In this document: positions 9,401-18,271 of the stretch, piece by piece
Numbering within the stretch: position 1 is the stretch's first letter
How the letters are laid out: each line of letters begins with the position of its first letter
Assembly (NCBI RefSeq): GCF_024159265.1
Contig: NZ_JAMYWY010000001.1
Span: 4,402,001-4,466,000 of the forward strand
Source: Paenibacillus sp. 1781tsa1
Lineage (GTDB): Bacteria; Bacillota; Bacilli; Paenibacillales; Paenibacillaceae
Length of the DNA: 64,000 nt
Direction: 5' to 3'
Made by a program: the position numbers and the translations under genes
The notes under the pieces: model-generated
Seen by the model: only the letters and a program-made list of their open reading frames with translations
Told to the model about the DNA's origin: nothing
Database searches by the model: none

Positions 9401-10151
9401 ACTGGTTGTAGCGATGCTGCTTGTCGCGGAGGGAAGTAAACAACAGTCCGTCATATCTCACTTCCCAGGCTGCAAATATAGCTTCGACCCCTTCGGTATA
9501 TTGTTCAAAAGAAAGCTCACGTTCCCGATGCTTATCGATCTGGTTTACGATCAAAAACAAGGGTTTGCCCCAATCCGACAGACTCTTGGCAAATGAAAGG
9601 TTCGTCTCGGACTGGACATGATTATAGTCCATGACATAGAAAACCACATCCGCCAGATGGAGCGCGGAATGGGTCGCAAGACTGTGCCCCCGATCTGTAG
9701 AATCCACACCGGGTGTATCCAGCAGAACAGCATCATCTTTCAGCAGGGGAATATCATCCCATACCTCAATGGAGCTGTACGCTCCCCCATTTTTGCAATA
9801 CGCCTCCAATTCCTCTGGAGAAACTTCAAGTGTTCCTGCTCCATTGTCAGCGCTTACGTTTGGCGTAGTATAAATAAGCGCTCTTGGCTTACCATTACGT
9901 ATGGATACCACATTCGCACTTGTTGGCACGGGACTTGAAGGCAGCACCCGCTTACCGCACAAACTGTTGATGAGACTCGATTTGCCTGCAGAGAAATGAC
10001 CACAGAACGCAATCGTCAGATGTTTCATTTCCGCCTTGCTGATTAAATCCGTTAAAGCCTGTACAGCCGTATGGTCCCCTGTCTGCTCCATCGCTTCACG
10101 CAGCGGAAGCAGAGGTTTGGCCATTTCTTTTGGGTAATCTGTTCTGGACAT
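6465..10151 (-). CDS. dynA: Bacterial dynamin with two fused GTPase modules
   Basis: About 1228 residues containing two dynamin-type GTPases in one chain, as in Bacillus subtilis DynA (YpbR, 1193 residues), which tethers and repairs membranes under stress. The first G domain has P-loop GHFSAGKSS (about residue 51), DTPGVDS and NQID; the second has GAFSAGKSS (about residue 653), DTPGADS and NASD. Each is followed by long charged helices. The linker between modules (about residues 480-650) is rich in Ala, Pro, Arg and Gly and encoded by very GC-rich DNA full of inverted repeats. The start at 10151 is chosen for GGGGGAAGG just upstream; the frame stays open to 10268. It appears to be a single-gene unit. 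Confidence 0.9.
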   Translation of the reverse strand: MSRTDYPKEMAKPLLPLREAMEQTGDHTAVQALTDLISKAEMKHLTIAFCGHFSAGKSSLINSLCGKRVLPSSPVPTSANVVSIRNGKPRALIYTTPNVSADNGAGTLEVSPEELEAYCKNGGAYSSIEVWDDIPLLKDDAVLLDTPGVDSTDRGHSLATHSALHLADVVFYVMDYNHVQSETNLSFAKSLSDWGKPLFLIVNQIDKHRERELSFEQYTEGVEAIFAAWEVRYDGLLFTSLRDKQHRYNQWDMLPELIGHMMQEKEALITHSLASSASHVTEQHLTREAEKREDEEHSLLDEIGGKEGIERLERELELLDQQAEDIRTGPSRVREKFRAELEPLLANANLTPADIRTSAAAYLESRKPGFRVGLLFSGGKTEQEKQRRASELVRLLQDQASGQVEVHIRTMLRQLGESHQIWGAEWEQALNTELPAVDEALLEMKRSASAEVSPEYVIQFSKDVRGEIETRYRRSAMMLADRMLEALAARGEAALQALDASRAALLAQSAAAARYTALQRSAAAEAAGLRSLLPDAGPLPSGLLPEGKGPHVPAVPEPGEAPGSHAGTSASVAVQPQTSEAPPAQRAVAAAVPGPTAAAGAERRRRLDAAAARLEAAAALVEPYPAMGSAVRDLRARAASLAGGTFTLALFGAFSAGKSSFANALLGEAVLPVSPHPTTAAINRIMAPAGGAEHGTARVRMKTRDAFQEDLAYSFRLLGLGEPGTEWQKRVKSLSPQDVHPAGRPHYSFLQAAAAGWEETADQLGQDVLVDLDGYRNFVANEKKSCFVDSIDLYYSCDVTEQGIVLVDTPGADSVNARHTGVTFNYMKNADALIFVTYYNHAFSQGDRQFLNQLGRVKDSSAMDQMFFVVNASDLASSEEELEQVLDHVSTQLRSNGIRAPRLFPVSSILAMEGKMAGDSKLLEQSGFIRFEEEFNQFAGRELADLAVGGASEEMARVIQRLKKRAEDAAQGEEALQQRRNELETIQGQSRQRIQQLAARSMKEELSQETAELLFHVRQRLAYRLGLFMAEAFHPSVLREDRGNLKTAFAACGRELLRMIAIELEQELLATTLRLEQAGQTWLTKQVTDCIDEVRQLSGGVDVSLPLTERWSTPVLEEVRLEEPSGWKSYLNYFRNPKQFFEGDGRQRLQEALDPVLKQMIIEVLPAAQDKLIQFYDNQLCQSLQHQSRQLEERLDEAVSGIQDTLESGIPAEQWTSLSNQLEQIEHR
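8294..8656. repeat. Array of GC-rich inverted repeats inside the dynamin linker
   Basis: At least seven stem-loop-forming inverted repeats lie in about 360 bases: 8295-8328 (11-bp arms), 8375-8411 (8), 8418-8443 (12-bp arms, 2-base loop), 8461-8483 (8), 8501-8546 (about 19 bp with one bulge), 8551-8577 (9) and 8631-8655 (7). The reading frame stays open through all of them. Base composition is far more GC-rich than flanking coding DNA. Nothing similar was seen elsewhere in the window. Confidence 0.8.
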
Positions 10152-10412
10152 GACTGGCCTTCCCCCTGGCTCCTCTAATTTGACATCCGTTTCGATGTCT
10201 ATCTCTTTTACAACATTTATTTTAACATTATCAAGTTTGAATTTGAACGATTGGAATGGAATATACATGAACTATCCTATATATACAAAATACAGATATA
10301 AGAAAAACGTCTATCAACGTATTTTCACAGAAGACAGAACGCGTTTAGCGGTTGCTTTTCTTGCAATTATCGAATTGTTCAGCTGCGTTAAGAACATATA
10401 AATCTATAATTT

Positions 10413-10448
10413 AAAAAAGATAAAACCGAACAAGTCGGCTTTATCTTT
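10413..10448 (-). terminator. Terminator after the nth / 90-residue gene pair
   Basis: AAAGATAAA.CCGA pairs with TCGG.TTTATCTTT; on the minus strand the hairpin is followed by TTTTTT. Apart from this hairpin, I see no gene or clear site in 10152-10517. Confidence 0.75.
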
Positions 10449-10517
10449 CATACTATACTCGGTATTTAGCATACTGTTTACTCTTTAATACAACAGAACC
10501 AATAGCTTAATCAATTC

Positions 10518-10790
10518 TTAGGAAACTGCGTTCTCCATGGAAGGAAGCAAGATTTCAAATACTTGTCCATGTTGCAGAATTGTGATGTCTCTGCCTTTGT
10601 CTCTCATAACCACAACTTCTGGTTTAACGGACATACGCTCCAGATAATGTTCAGGCACATCGCCAGAATGGCTTACTGTGATGCCTTCTACTTCTTTTTC
10701 TTCATTCTCAGCCATTTCCTGTTCAACGATTTGTTCAAAAATATCGGAGAAAGCCTCAAAATTGTCAGTGTACACGGAAATGCATTTCAT
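10518..10790 (-). CDS. Conserved-looking small protein of unknown function
   Basis: A 90-residue acidic protein with no signal peptide or membrane helix. It has an N-terminal strand-like segment (MKCISVYTDNFEAFSDIF), a Glu-rich middle and a C-terminal part ending in hydrophobic strands (ITILQHGQVFEILLP). I do not recognise the family. It starts 23 bases after the nth stop, and the spacer carries AAAAGGATG about 10 bases before the ATG, so it is probably co-transcribed with nth. The terminator at 10413-10448 closes the unit. Nothing in the sequence shows a catalytic function. Confidence 0.7.
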   Translation of the reverse strand: MKCISVYTDNFEAFSDIFEQIVEQEMAENEEKEVEGITVSHSGDVPEHYLERMSVKPEVVVMRDKGRDITILQHGQVFEILLPSMENAVS

Positions 10791-10813
10791 GATTATTCAT
10801 CCTTTTCTGCTCA

Positions 10814-11509
10814 TTAATTTATTTTTCGTTTTCGGGTGATGACACGTTCCTTATCTTTCCTGATTTGGGACGTTTTCATACGTTTTTTCCCTTCCCTGCA
10901 TATGTCCAGCAATGGACAGATATGACACGCAGGGTTCTGTGCCTTGCAATGGTAGCGTCCAAAAAATATAAATCGGTGGTGAGTTAAAGTCCACTCATCC
11001 CGAGGTACGCGCTTCATTAGTTTCTTTTCGACTTCAAGTACGGAGTCATCCCACCCTGCAAGCGCCAGCCGCTTCGATACACGTTCAACATGAGTATCTA
11101 CCGCAATTGCCGGTACTCCAAACGCATTGGAAACAACTACATTCGCGGTTTTCCGCCCGACACCTGGTAGCGTCACAAGCTGATCATGTTCCTGCGGTAC
11201 ATCACCGCCATACTGCTCTATTAGAATTCGGCACATGTTCTGAATATGCTTGGCCTTGTTCCGGTACAGACCGATTCGCCGAATATCCTGTTCCAGCTCT
11301 TCGAGAGGAACTGCCAGATAATCTGCTGGGCTTCTGTACTTCTGGAACAAATCTGCGGTTACCTTGTTCACCGTTTCATCGGTACACTGGGCAGACAAAA
11401 GGACAGCTACCGTCAATTCAAATGCATTGCTGTGATTTAATTCGCAATGTGCATCAGGAAACATTGCTTCCATAGTTTCGAGTATATGCCTAACCGTTGC
11501 TGCATTCAT
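10814..11509 (-). CDS. nth: Endonuclease III
   Basis: A 231-residue DNA glycosylase/AP lyase for oxidised pyrimidines in base excision repair. The helix-hairpin-helix and catalytic Lys are in LPGVGRKTANVV, and the catalytic Asp is in AVDTHVERV. The C-terminal [4Fe-4S] ligands fit C-X6-C-X2-C-X5-C (CKAQNPACHICPLLDIC). GGGAGGT precedes the ATG by about 9 bases. In B. subtilis nth lies directly after dnaD; here it is about 25 kb away from the dnaD-asnS pair in this window, so that cluster has been split. It is followed by the 90-residue unknown gene. Confidence 0.96.
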   Translation of the reverse strand: MNAATVRHILETMEAMFPDAHCELNHSNAFELTVAVLLSAQCTDETVNKVTADLFQKYRSPADYLAVPLEELEQDIRRIGLYRNKAKHIQNMCRILIEQYGGDVPQEHDQLVTLPGVGRKTANVVVSNAFGVPAIAVDTHVERVSKRLALAGWDDSVLEVEKKLMKRVPRDEWTLTHHRFIFFGRYHCKAQNPACHICPLLDICREGKKRMKTSQIRKDKERVITRKRKIN

Positions 11510-11600
11510 GAAGAGCTACCTCCCACAAAATGACTCCACTCTGCGGAGCCTTACTTCGAAGCTTCATCCGAGTACTTTGCGGGGACCTCAAAAAGCTTGC

Positions 11601-11642
11601 AAAAAAAACGTCTTGATGCGGGAAAGATCCCGTATCAAGACG
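11601..11642 (-). terminator. Strong intrinsic terminator after the SLH protein gene
   Basis: CGTCTTGAT.CGGG and CCCG.ATCAAGACG form a 13-bp stem with one mismatch, followed on the minus strand by eight T. It lies about 30 bases past the SLH gene stop. Confidence 0.85.
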
Positions 11643-11672
11643 GTCATTCTTTTGATCCTCGAAAAGAAACGA

Positions 11673-14411
11673 TTACTGTTTTTGAATCTCCATAATCACA
11701 TTGTTCAGGAGATACAATACAATATTATCATTATCTCTGAGAGATTGCACGCTTAAAGTATTGTCACCCTGGTGAACAAATACACTTGAGCCGAGTGCAA
11801 AACGATAGTTTGTGTCTGCTGTCGTTTCCCGTTTAACCAAAATCTGGTTACCCACGCCATCATAAGACCAGAATTGTTTACTCATGACAGTCAGCACTCT
11901 GAAACGTGTGGAATTATCCGTATCTTTTGTCATTTCCACACGATCCCCGACCGTAAGACTAGTCAGTGAAGTTAATGTGGAGCCCGATTTTACGACTTTA
12001 ACCGAACCGCTAACAGGCACAGTTTCAGTCTGGCCGTTAAACTGCTTGAGTGTTACGGATGAAGCATCCACCGCTGTAACTTCAGCCAGCGTACGCTTCA
12101 CAACTTGAACCGCTTTTGGCGTAGCTCCTTCAAACGTTACATTAATCAGGTTGCCTGCTGTCAGCTGTGAAGGCGTGATCGTCTGACCACTCTCTCCTGT
12201 CAGTACCGCTTGATCCACGTAGAACTGACTTGTCAACAGATCGGATTTTACTCGAATACGACTATTTGCTTCCAAGGCAACCACTTCGAATTGAGCCACG
12301 GTGTTCAGTGCAACCTTCTGTACTACATCCTGATTTGCTCCAAGCGTTATGGTAACTTTGTCACCAATCTTCAAATCTCCCAGACCTGCGCCGGATTTGT
12401 TATACATCTCAACTGTAGGAACTGTTGAATAAGGCACTGTAATCGTCTGATTACCGGACAACAAACTGATTTTCTTGCCAGAAGTATCAATGTTGCTGAT
12501 CGTACCTTCGTACTTATAAATCACTTTAACGGACAATGCACGTGTTCCCACATATGTCAGATCCAATTTGCGACCATCGTTTAAGAGTGACTCCAGACCA
12601 GACAATGTAGGTTTGGTCGTATTGTAATCCAGCTTAGTCTTCTCATCCAATGTAAATACAAACGGTTTTTTGTTGTTGTCCAACACGGTAAGTACCTTTG
12701 TTTTACTATTGTAAGATACAACCGTTACCCCGTTCATAGGTTCCATCTGTCGTCCAATGACCTGAATACGCGTTACCTGGTCATCAGAGTTTAATGTCAA
12801 TTCCACCTGATCCCCGTTCGTTGCATCCGTGATGAGATCATTCAGCGTTGCATCCTGAATGCCATTGATAATGACTTCCGGCTTTTCAGTCAGCAGTTTT
12901 GCCTCCAGTGAACCTCCTTCACGTTTGAACGTTAACGTGGATTGGTTACCACCGATCTCAACCAGTGTTCCGCGTACAGATTGCTCTACACCTTGAGATA
13001 ATACGATCGTTTGCAGAACACTGTCCTTAACGGTGTATTTCACGGCACTTCCGGCTTTGAGATCAGCCACTGACAGGATACGGTTCTGATATGTGATAAG
13101 CAGATTGTCATTGTATGCAAACTGCTCGGTAGCACCCGCTGCATTGACAAGTTTAATGGTTTTGCCTGAAGTAGATACTTCAGCTACTACGCCATTGTCA
13201 CTCTTGTTCACAATGCCGGATTTCACACGAATAGCGACTGTTTTTTTGTCAGCCGAGAATGTCTCACGCTGTACTTCGATGACGCTGTCTGCCGTAATAT
13301 CGGACAGTTTGATTGCATTACCATTCTGATCGATGAATGCAGTTCCCTCATCATAACTGTACGTTTCGTAATTTTCGCCCACAAAGATACCAATCTTGTT
13401 GCCAGACAATGAACGTGCAAATGTACCTTCAACGCTTTCCACCTGTGGTGTAGCATCAACCACTTCCACATAGGAAGCCCCACCTGCCGAACCCACAACC
13501 ATAACTTTTGTATATAGTTTCACATCTGTGGATGAAGCACGCGTCTCACTGTCTTTCGTAAAGTAAGGCGTACTGCTGTTCACTGCGAAGTTAACGGCTT
13601 TGCCGTCCACTACCAGCGTGATCTGCCCATCTTTCAATCCAGTTACATAACCTGTGGATGTGTTCGGGTACGCTGTATCCGTCAACGATTCGCCACGGCT
13701 GAAGAAGGTAGCGAGTTGAGCACGGGTTACGGAACCAGTTGGATTGAATTTGTTCCCTTCTACACCTTTGGCCAGATCCAGGCTAACAGCCAGATTGACA
13801 TAACCTTTACCACTTTCAGAGATATCTGCATTATCAGCAAATCCGGTAGATTGATTGTTTTGCGCCTTCGCTTCAGCATCCTTGTCCAATGAGCGGATTA
13901 ACAATTTCGTAATCCATTCCCGTGAAGCCGGCTTTTGCCCCCATGATGTCTTGGATACATCCACCGTTGATTCTTCCGTCTTGTCAATCAGTCCCAGTTG
14001 AAGTGCCAGCGCGACATATGGCTTGAAATAATTTCCCACTTCCATGTTTGTCGGTAATGCCGCAGCCGAGTCGGTCTTCAACTGGCCCTCTTGATTCATA
14101 AAACGGATTGCCATCGTTACAGCTTCTTGCTGTGTTACCGCGTCTCCTGGACGGAACAGGCCGTTATTACCGAGAAGAATGCCTTGATATGCCAGTTTGT
14201 ACACATGTTTCTCGGCCCAGTATCCGACCTTGATGTCACTGAACAAACCAGTTGGTGCAGCCGTATTCGTTACCGCAGCAGTCTGACCCTGCCCCGTTTC
14301 TGTTGATTCTGCTGCCATGGCAGCTCCGCCGGCGCTAAGGGCCATCATGCCTGCAAGCACGGCTGATACTACTTTTTTAGAGTGTGATGGATTGTTATAT
14401 TTAAAAGTCAC
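11673..14411 (-). CDS. S-layer homology (SLH) domain cell-surface protein
   Basis: A 912-residue secreted protein. A basic N-terminus and hydrophobic segment ending in AGGAAMAAES form a signal peptide cleaved near residue 34. Three SLH repeats follow (about residues 55-245), with recognisable pieces such as FSDIKVGYWAEKHVYKLAY, FRPGDAVTQQEAV and FNPTGSVTRAQLATFF; these normally anchor proteins to pyruvylated secondary wall polymer. The remaining ~650 residues are repetitive beta-rich segments without a recognised catalytic motif. The start is GTG at 14411, 8 bases after GAGGGG. It lies 72 bases after the GerMN gene and may share its transcript. Its exact role on the wall is unknown. Confidence 0.88.
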   Translation of the reverse strand: MTFKYNNPSHSKKVVSAVLAGMMALSAGGAAMAAESTETGQGQTAAVTNTAAPTGLFSDIKVGYWAEKHVYKLAYQGILLGNNGLFRPGDAVTQQEAVTMAIRFMNQEGQLKTDSAAALPTNMEVGNYFKPYVALALQLGLIDKTEESTVDVSKTSWGQKPASREWITKLLIRSLDKDAEAKAQNNQSTGFADNADISESGKGYVNLAVSLDLAKGVEGNKFNPTGSVTRAQLATFFSRGESLTDTAYPNTSTGYVTGLKDGQITLVVDGKAVNFAVNSSTPYFTKDSETRASSTDVKLYTKVMVVGSAGGASYVEVVDATPQVESVEGTFARSLSGNKIGIFVGENYETYSYDEGTAFIDQNGNAIKLSDITADSVIEVQRETFSADKKTVAIRVKSGIVNKSDNGVVAEVSTSGKTIKLVNAAGATEQFAYNDNLLITYQNRILSVADLKAGSAVKYTVKDSVLQTIVLSQGVEQSVRGTLVEIGGNQSTLTFKREGGSLEAKLLTEKPEVIINGIQDATLNDLITDATNGDQVELTLNSDDQVTRIQVIGRQMEPMNGVTVVSYNSKTKVLTVLDNNKKPFVFTLDEKTKLDYNTTKPTLSGLESLLNDGRKLDLTYVGTRALSVKVIYKYEGTISNIDTSGKKISLLSGNQTITVPYSTVPTVEMYNKSGAGLGDLKIGDKVTITLGANQDVVQKVALNTVAQFEVVALEANSRIRVKSDLLTSQFYVDQAVLTGESGQTITPSQLTAGNLINVTFEGATPKAVQVVKRTLAEVTAVDASSVTLKQFNGQTETVPVSGSVKVVKSGSTLTSLTSLTVGDRVEMTKDTDNSTRFRVLTVMSKQFWSYDGVGNQILVKRETTADTNYRFALGSSVFVHQGDNTLSVQSLRDNDNIVLYLLNNVIMEIQKQ

Positions 14412-14483
14412 CTATGATTCCCCTCTCTCATGTAAAACGACCCATATTCCGTAGATTCACGGTACAACAGCATGCTGTACAGC

Positions 14484-15161
14484 CTATTCGGATCTTGTCA
14501 TTGGATGTTCAAGATCCACATGGCCCATCAGACTCTCGGTCTGCTGACCATCCACCAGTAAATCAAGTGATTTTACTTCATCAAACTGGAAGAAAGTTTG
14601 TTTTAGAGCATCCAACGCATAAGACTCTCCACCTGCTCCAAGACGTGCCGTATCTGGCATGTGAATATCCAGCGTAAGAGCTCCATCCTTGAACTGAACA
14701 GACTTCAATTCAATGTCCTTAGACCACAGCGGGACAAGTTTAGCATCTTTGCTCTGTTGCAGTGATTCAAAGGCAGCCTTATATTTGGCATCATCCGATG
14801 CGTATGAAATCTCTGCCGAAGCTTTGTGCAACTCCAGTTCTTCTTCATCCGTATAGAATACAGTGATCGTTTTCTTTTCATTACTTTCGGAAGTTGTTGG
14901 CGTGTCCGTAGACGTTTCGCTTGGCGGAGTAGTTGTAGTCGTTTCCTCCGAACTGCCTTCCGTGGATTCTGTTGGTGTTGTGTTCTCTTCTGGTTCAGCA
15001 GTTACCGGTTCGGTAATTGTTTCGCCTTCAACCTCGGTCACATTGTTTTCAGTTTCTGCGCCTTGCGTCTGATTCGGAGCAGCTGTTGGCTTGCTTCCAC
15101 ATCCAGCAGCTACTGCCATAACCGTTACCAGCAAGGCTGCAATCCATATTTTCTTGTTCAT
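14484..15161 (-). CDS. GerMN-domain lipoprotein
   Basis: A 225-residue lipoprotein with lipobox VAAGC (Cys21). A low-complexity tether rich in Glu, Thr, Ser and Pro covers about residues 30-95. A single GerMN-type domain follows (KTITVFYTDEEE to LLVDGQ). GerM of Bacillus has two such domains and acts in spore envelope assembly and germination; single-domain lipoproteins occur in many Firmicutes and their function is less clear. It sits 35 bases downstream of an amidase gene and upstream of the SLH gene, which fits a cell-wall operon. Assignment to GerMN rests on the C-terminal pattern. Confidence 0.75.
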   Translation of the reverse strand: MNKKIWIAALLVTVMAVAAGCGSKPTAAPNQTQGAETENNVTEVEGETITEPVTAEPEENTTPTESTEGSSEETTTTTPPSETSTDTPTTSESNEKKTITVFYTDEEELELHKASAEISYASDDAKYKAAFESLQQSKDAKLVPLWSKDIELKSVQFKDGALTLDIHMPDTARLGAGGESYALDALKQTFFQFDEVKSLDLLVDGQQTESLMGHVDLEHPMTRSE

Positions 15162-15196
15162 TCTAACTCCGCCTCCTCAACATAAGGGCTTGTCCC

Positions 15197-16606
15197 TTAT
15201 TTAATTCCCAGATACTCCTTGATTCCTGCAACAATACCTTTGGCAACACTGTTCTGGAAACTCTCCGTGAACAGGGCTGCTTCGTCGCTCTTATTGCTAA
15301 GGAATCCACCTTCCAGCAGAACTGCTGGCATTGTCGTTTCACGGGTAACATGGAGACTTGCCGTTTTCACTCCACGATCTTTCAGTCCGGATGACTGCAA
15401 AAGATACTTGTGCATCACTGTAGCAAGTGCTTTGCTGTTGGAGCGTGTGTAGAATGTCTCTACACCGTTCGCAGCAGTAGGGCCACTGTTAGCATGAATG
15501 GAGATGAAGATATCCGCTTTTATGTCTTGTGCAATCTTCACACGTTCTTTCAATGCCAAAAAGGTATCATCGCTGCGCGTTAACACAACGTCAATTTTGG
15601 ATTCTTTTTTCAACAAGGCTTCCACTTTCAGAGCCATTGCCAGATTGAAGTCTTTTTCACGTTTACCAGTTACACCGATTGCCCCAGGATCATGATCTCC
15701 GTGACCTGCATCGATAACGACAACTTTTTTGCCATTATTCCCAACGGGAGGAGCAGGTGTACCACTTTGATTGTCGAGGTTAATCATGATCAGTCCGGAA
15801 TCATTTTGCACACTGTACCCTTTCGAACTGGACAGATCGATCACAAAACGAACTGTGGATGGACTGTTGCTGTATAACGAGTAACGAATCTTAGACACAT
15901 CCGGATAGCCGCTAACGACGAGTTGTCCATTCTGGTTGCTGTCTAGAGCCTGTCCTTCACTGAATGAATCAGCAAATGCGGTATTCGGCAAGTCTATAAC
16001 GATTCGATCTGGTCCTGTCATCGTGAAGACGTTCGGCTTCGTACTTCCGCTTGTTGCTATCATGAGGCGGTTGTCGCTGAAGCTGATGCCGTTCACCAGT
16101 ACAAGACCTTCCTGATCCGATCCTCCGCCTTCATTGCCAGAGTTCGGAGGTGTGGTTGTCCCGTTTCCGGAACCTGAATTCTGGGTAACTAATGTTACCG
16201 TCTTCGTGGTATTGTTCCAACCCACCTTAAGACCCATTTCCTCACCAATAAATCGGAGAGGTACGAGCGTAGTACCATTTTTAACGAGTGGCGGGGCATC
16301 CAGGTTTACGTTACTGCCGTTCACCGTTGCCGTCTTCTGTCCAACAATCATCTGCATGGCAGTGTTGTCTTTGCTGATAGTCACCGTTTGCGTTTGCTGC
16401 TTCCACTCCACGCTATATCCAAGATTTTCGGACACAACCCGGATCGGAACCATCACCTTGCTGTTGATAATTTCCGCTTTTGCATCCGATGGCTGTACGA
16501 TTTCTTTTCCGTCTAGGATAATTTTCGTGTCTGTTGCTGCGTGACTATAGCCCGGGAATACGAGCCCAAAGACAAATAACAGTACCAAAAAACCGAACTT
16601 CTTCAT
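15197..16606 (-). CDS. N-acetylmuramoyl-L-alanine amidase with stalk and AMIN domains (copy 1)
   Basis: A 469-residue secreted peptidoglycan amidase. A signal peptide (cleavage near SHAATDTK) is followed by a copper-amine-oxidase N-terminal-like stalk domain (IILDGKEIV, VPIRVVSENLGYSVEW, PLRFIGEEMGLKVGW) to about residue 140. A Gly/Ser/Asn linker, an AMIN domain (about 165-280) and a C-terminal amidase_3 domain follow. The amidase has zinc-site motifs DAGHGDHDPG and SIHANS and the catalytic Glu in LLEGGFLSN. It should cleave the bond between muramic acid and the stem peptide. A paralogue of almost equal length lies directly upstream, indicating tandem duplication. It is likely first in an amidase-GerMN-SLH unit. 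Confidence 0.93.
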   Translation of the reverse strand: MKKFGFLVLLFVFGLVFPGYSHAATDTKIILDGKEIVQPSDAKAEIINSKVMVPIRVVSENLGYSVEWKQQTQTVTISKDNTAMQMIVGQKTATVNGSNVNLDAPPLVKNGTTLVPLRFIGEEMGLKVGWNNTTKTVTLVTQNSGSGNGTTTPPNSGNEGGGSDQEGLVLVNGISFSDNRLMIATSGSTKPNVFTMTGPDRIVIDLPNTAFADSFSEGQALDSNQNGQLVVSGYPDVSKIRYSLYSNSPSTVRFVIDLSSSKGYSVQNDSGLIMINLDNQSGTPAPPVGNNGKKVVVIDAGHGDHDPGAIGVTGKREKDFNLAMALKVEALLKKESKIDVVLTRSDDTFLALKERVKIAQDIKADIFISIHANSGPTAANGVETFYTRSNSKALATVMHKYLLQSSGLKDRGVKTASLHVTRETTMPAVLLEGGFLSNKSDEAALFTESFQNSVAKGIVAGIKEYLGIK

Positions 16607-16742
16607 CCTTCACCCCTACCATTCTCATATTTTTTTGCCGCATGTTGTCATTTTTCAACTCCGACTGACCGTTTGGGCATTACCAGACACCTATTAGACG
16701 CCCCTCGCTCTCAAAAGTTGCGAATATATTCCAACATAACAG

Positions 16743-16773
16743 AAAAAAAACGTTGTCAGATCAAGCTTTTTTT
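16743..16773 (-). terminator. Weak candidate terminator between the two amidase genes
   Basis: A-rich and T-rich runs flank TTG...CAA, giving an imperfect stem (two central mismatches) that ends in a T run on the minus strand, about 90 bases past the copy 2 stop. Promoter signals for copy 1 in 16607-16742 are not clear. Confidence 0.35.
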
Positions 16774-16864
16774 ACATTTTAATGTCTTATTTTTTCCTTA
16801 TTTATCAAATATACATCTCTAAACAACGTACTACCCTAACCTTCATATTTGCGCACAATTCACT

Positions 16865-18271
16865 TTACAGTCCCAAAAATTCAACAATTCCGTCCACAAT
16901 CGCCTGTGCACATTTGTCCTGGTATTCTTCTGTGAGCATGACTGCTTCATCTGACGGGTTACTTAAGAAACCTAATTCAAGTAACACAGCAGGCATGGTT
17001 GTTTCACGGGTCACATGTAGGCTAGCCGTTTTAACCCCACGATCCTTGAGCCCTGTTATCGGCAAGACATATTTGTGAAGAGTATCAGCCAAAGTCTTGC
17101 TTTCCTTGCGACTGTATAGCGTTTCAACGCCGTTAGGTACGGGTGTTGTGAATTTGTTTCCATGAATGGACACAAAAACATCTGCCTTATTCAATTCAGC
17201 AATATCCACTCGCTGTTTGAGTGAAAGCTCTGTATCATCCTGGCGTGTAATGACCGTTTGAATATTTTGGTATTGTTGAAGGATCGCCTGTACCTTCAGC
17301 CCTACAGCCAGATTGAAATCCTTCTCATAAGCTCCTGACAAACTTACTGCACCAGATTGACGACCACCATGTCCTGGATCAATGACCACAATGGTTTTGC
17401 CATCATTCGTAGGTAATGCCGGTTGGCTTGTAGGTTCTCCACTCGTGGCTGTCAGGTCAACGAGCAAGACATTGTTATCTCCAACAGACCATTTGGCTGT
17501 AGCCGACTGACTCAGATCCAGAACGACACGCACGGTAGAAGGCGATTTACTGAACATGGCATACCTGACTTTGGAAACTAATGATGAATCCGTAACGAGA
17601 ATCTGTCCACTGCCATCCGCGTTAGAGGCTTGTCCCTGAATGAATTCCTGAGAGAAAGTGGCTGAAGGCAGATCAACTATAATACGGTCTGGCCCGCCTA
17701 TACTGGATACTTTGGGACTGATATTCCCGTTTGTTGCTACAATCAACCGATCTCCGCTGAAGCTGATCCCTTGAAGCTCTGTCAGACCATCCGGGACAGG
17801 AGCCTCGACGGGGTCACTGTCACCTTCCGTTCCGACTACGGGAGGAATACTAAATAGGCTTACTGTCTTGGTTCCATTGTCCCAACCAACACGCAGACCC
17901 ATGCCTTCCCCAACAAAGCGTAACGGAACAAGCGTCGTTCCCTGTTTGATCAGTGGAGGCGAATCCAGATTCACCACGTTTCCATTCACTGTAGCTGCAT
18001 CTTTCCCAGCCGTCATTTGAATTGTGCTGTTTCCTTTTTGAACCTGGACTGACTGAGTTGCCTTCTCCCACTTCACCTTATAACCCAGATTCTCCGATAC
18101 AATTCGAATCGGAACCATGACCGTCTTTCCGATATTTTCGGCAGGTGCTCCCGTCTGCTGGTTAATGGTTACACCGTCGAGTACAATCGAGGGAGTGGTG
18201 TCTGCATGGGCCATGACTGGAAATAAACATAGGAACAGAAGAAAAACGACTGCTGCCGACCATTTTTTCAT
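16865..18271 (-). CDS. N-acetylmuramoyl-L-alanine amidase with stalk and AMIN domains (copy 2)
   Basis: A 468-residue paralogue of the next gene with the same order: signal peptide (cleavage near AHADTTP), stalk domain (VPIRIVSENLGYKVKW, PLRFVGEGMGLRVGW), Pro/Glu linker, AMIN domain and amidase_3. The zinc and catalytic motifs are DPGHGGRQSG, SIHGNKF and LLELGFLSN. Copy 1 has SIHANSG at the second zinc motif, so the residues after the ligand differ and the two may prefer different substrates or cell-cycle stages. The start is ATG at 18271. It seems to have its own transcript because 258 bases separate it from copy 1. Confidence 0.93.
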   Translation of the reverse strand: MKKWSAAVVFLLFLCLFPVMAHADTTPSIVLDGVTINQQTGAPAENIGKTVMVPIRIVSENLGYKVKWEKATQSVQVQKGNSTIQMTAGKDAATVNGNVVNLDSPPLIKQGTTLVPLRFVGEGMGLRVGWDNGTKTVSLFSIPPVVGTEGDSDPVEAPVPDGLTELQGISFSGDRLIVATNGNISPKVSSIGGPDRIIVDLPSATFSQEFIQGQASNADGSGQILVTDSSLVSKVRYAMFSKSPSTVRVVLDLSQSATAKWSVGDNNVLLVDLTATSGEPTSQPALPTNDGKTIVVIDPGHGGRQSGAVSLSGAYEKDFNLAVGLKVQAILQQYQNIQTVITRQDDTELSLKQRVDIAELNKADVFVSIHGNKFTTPVPNGVETLYSRKESKTLADTLHKYVLPITGLKDRGVKTASLHVTRETTMPAVLLELGFLSNPSDEAVMLTEEYQDKCAQAIVDGIVEFLGL

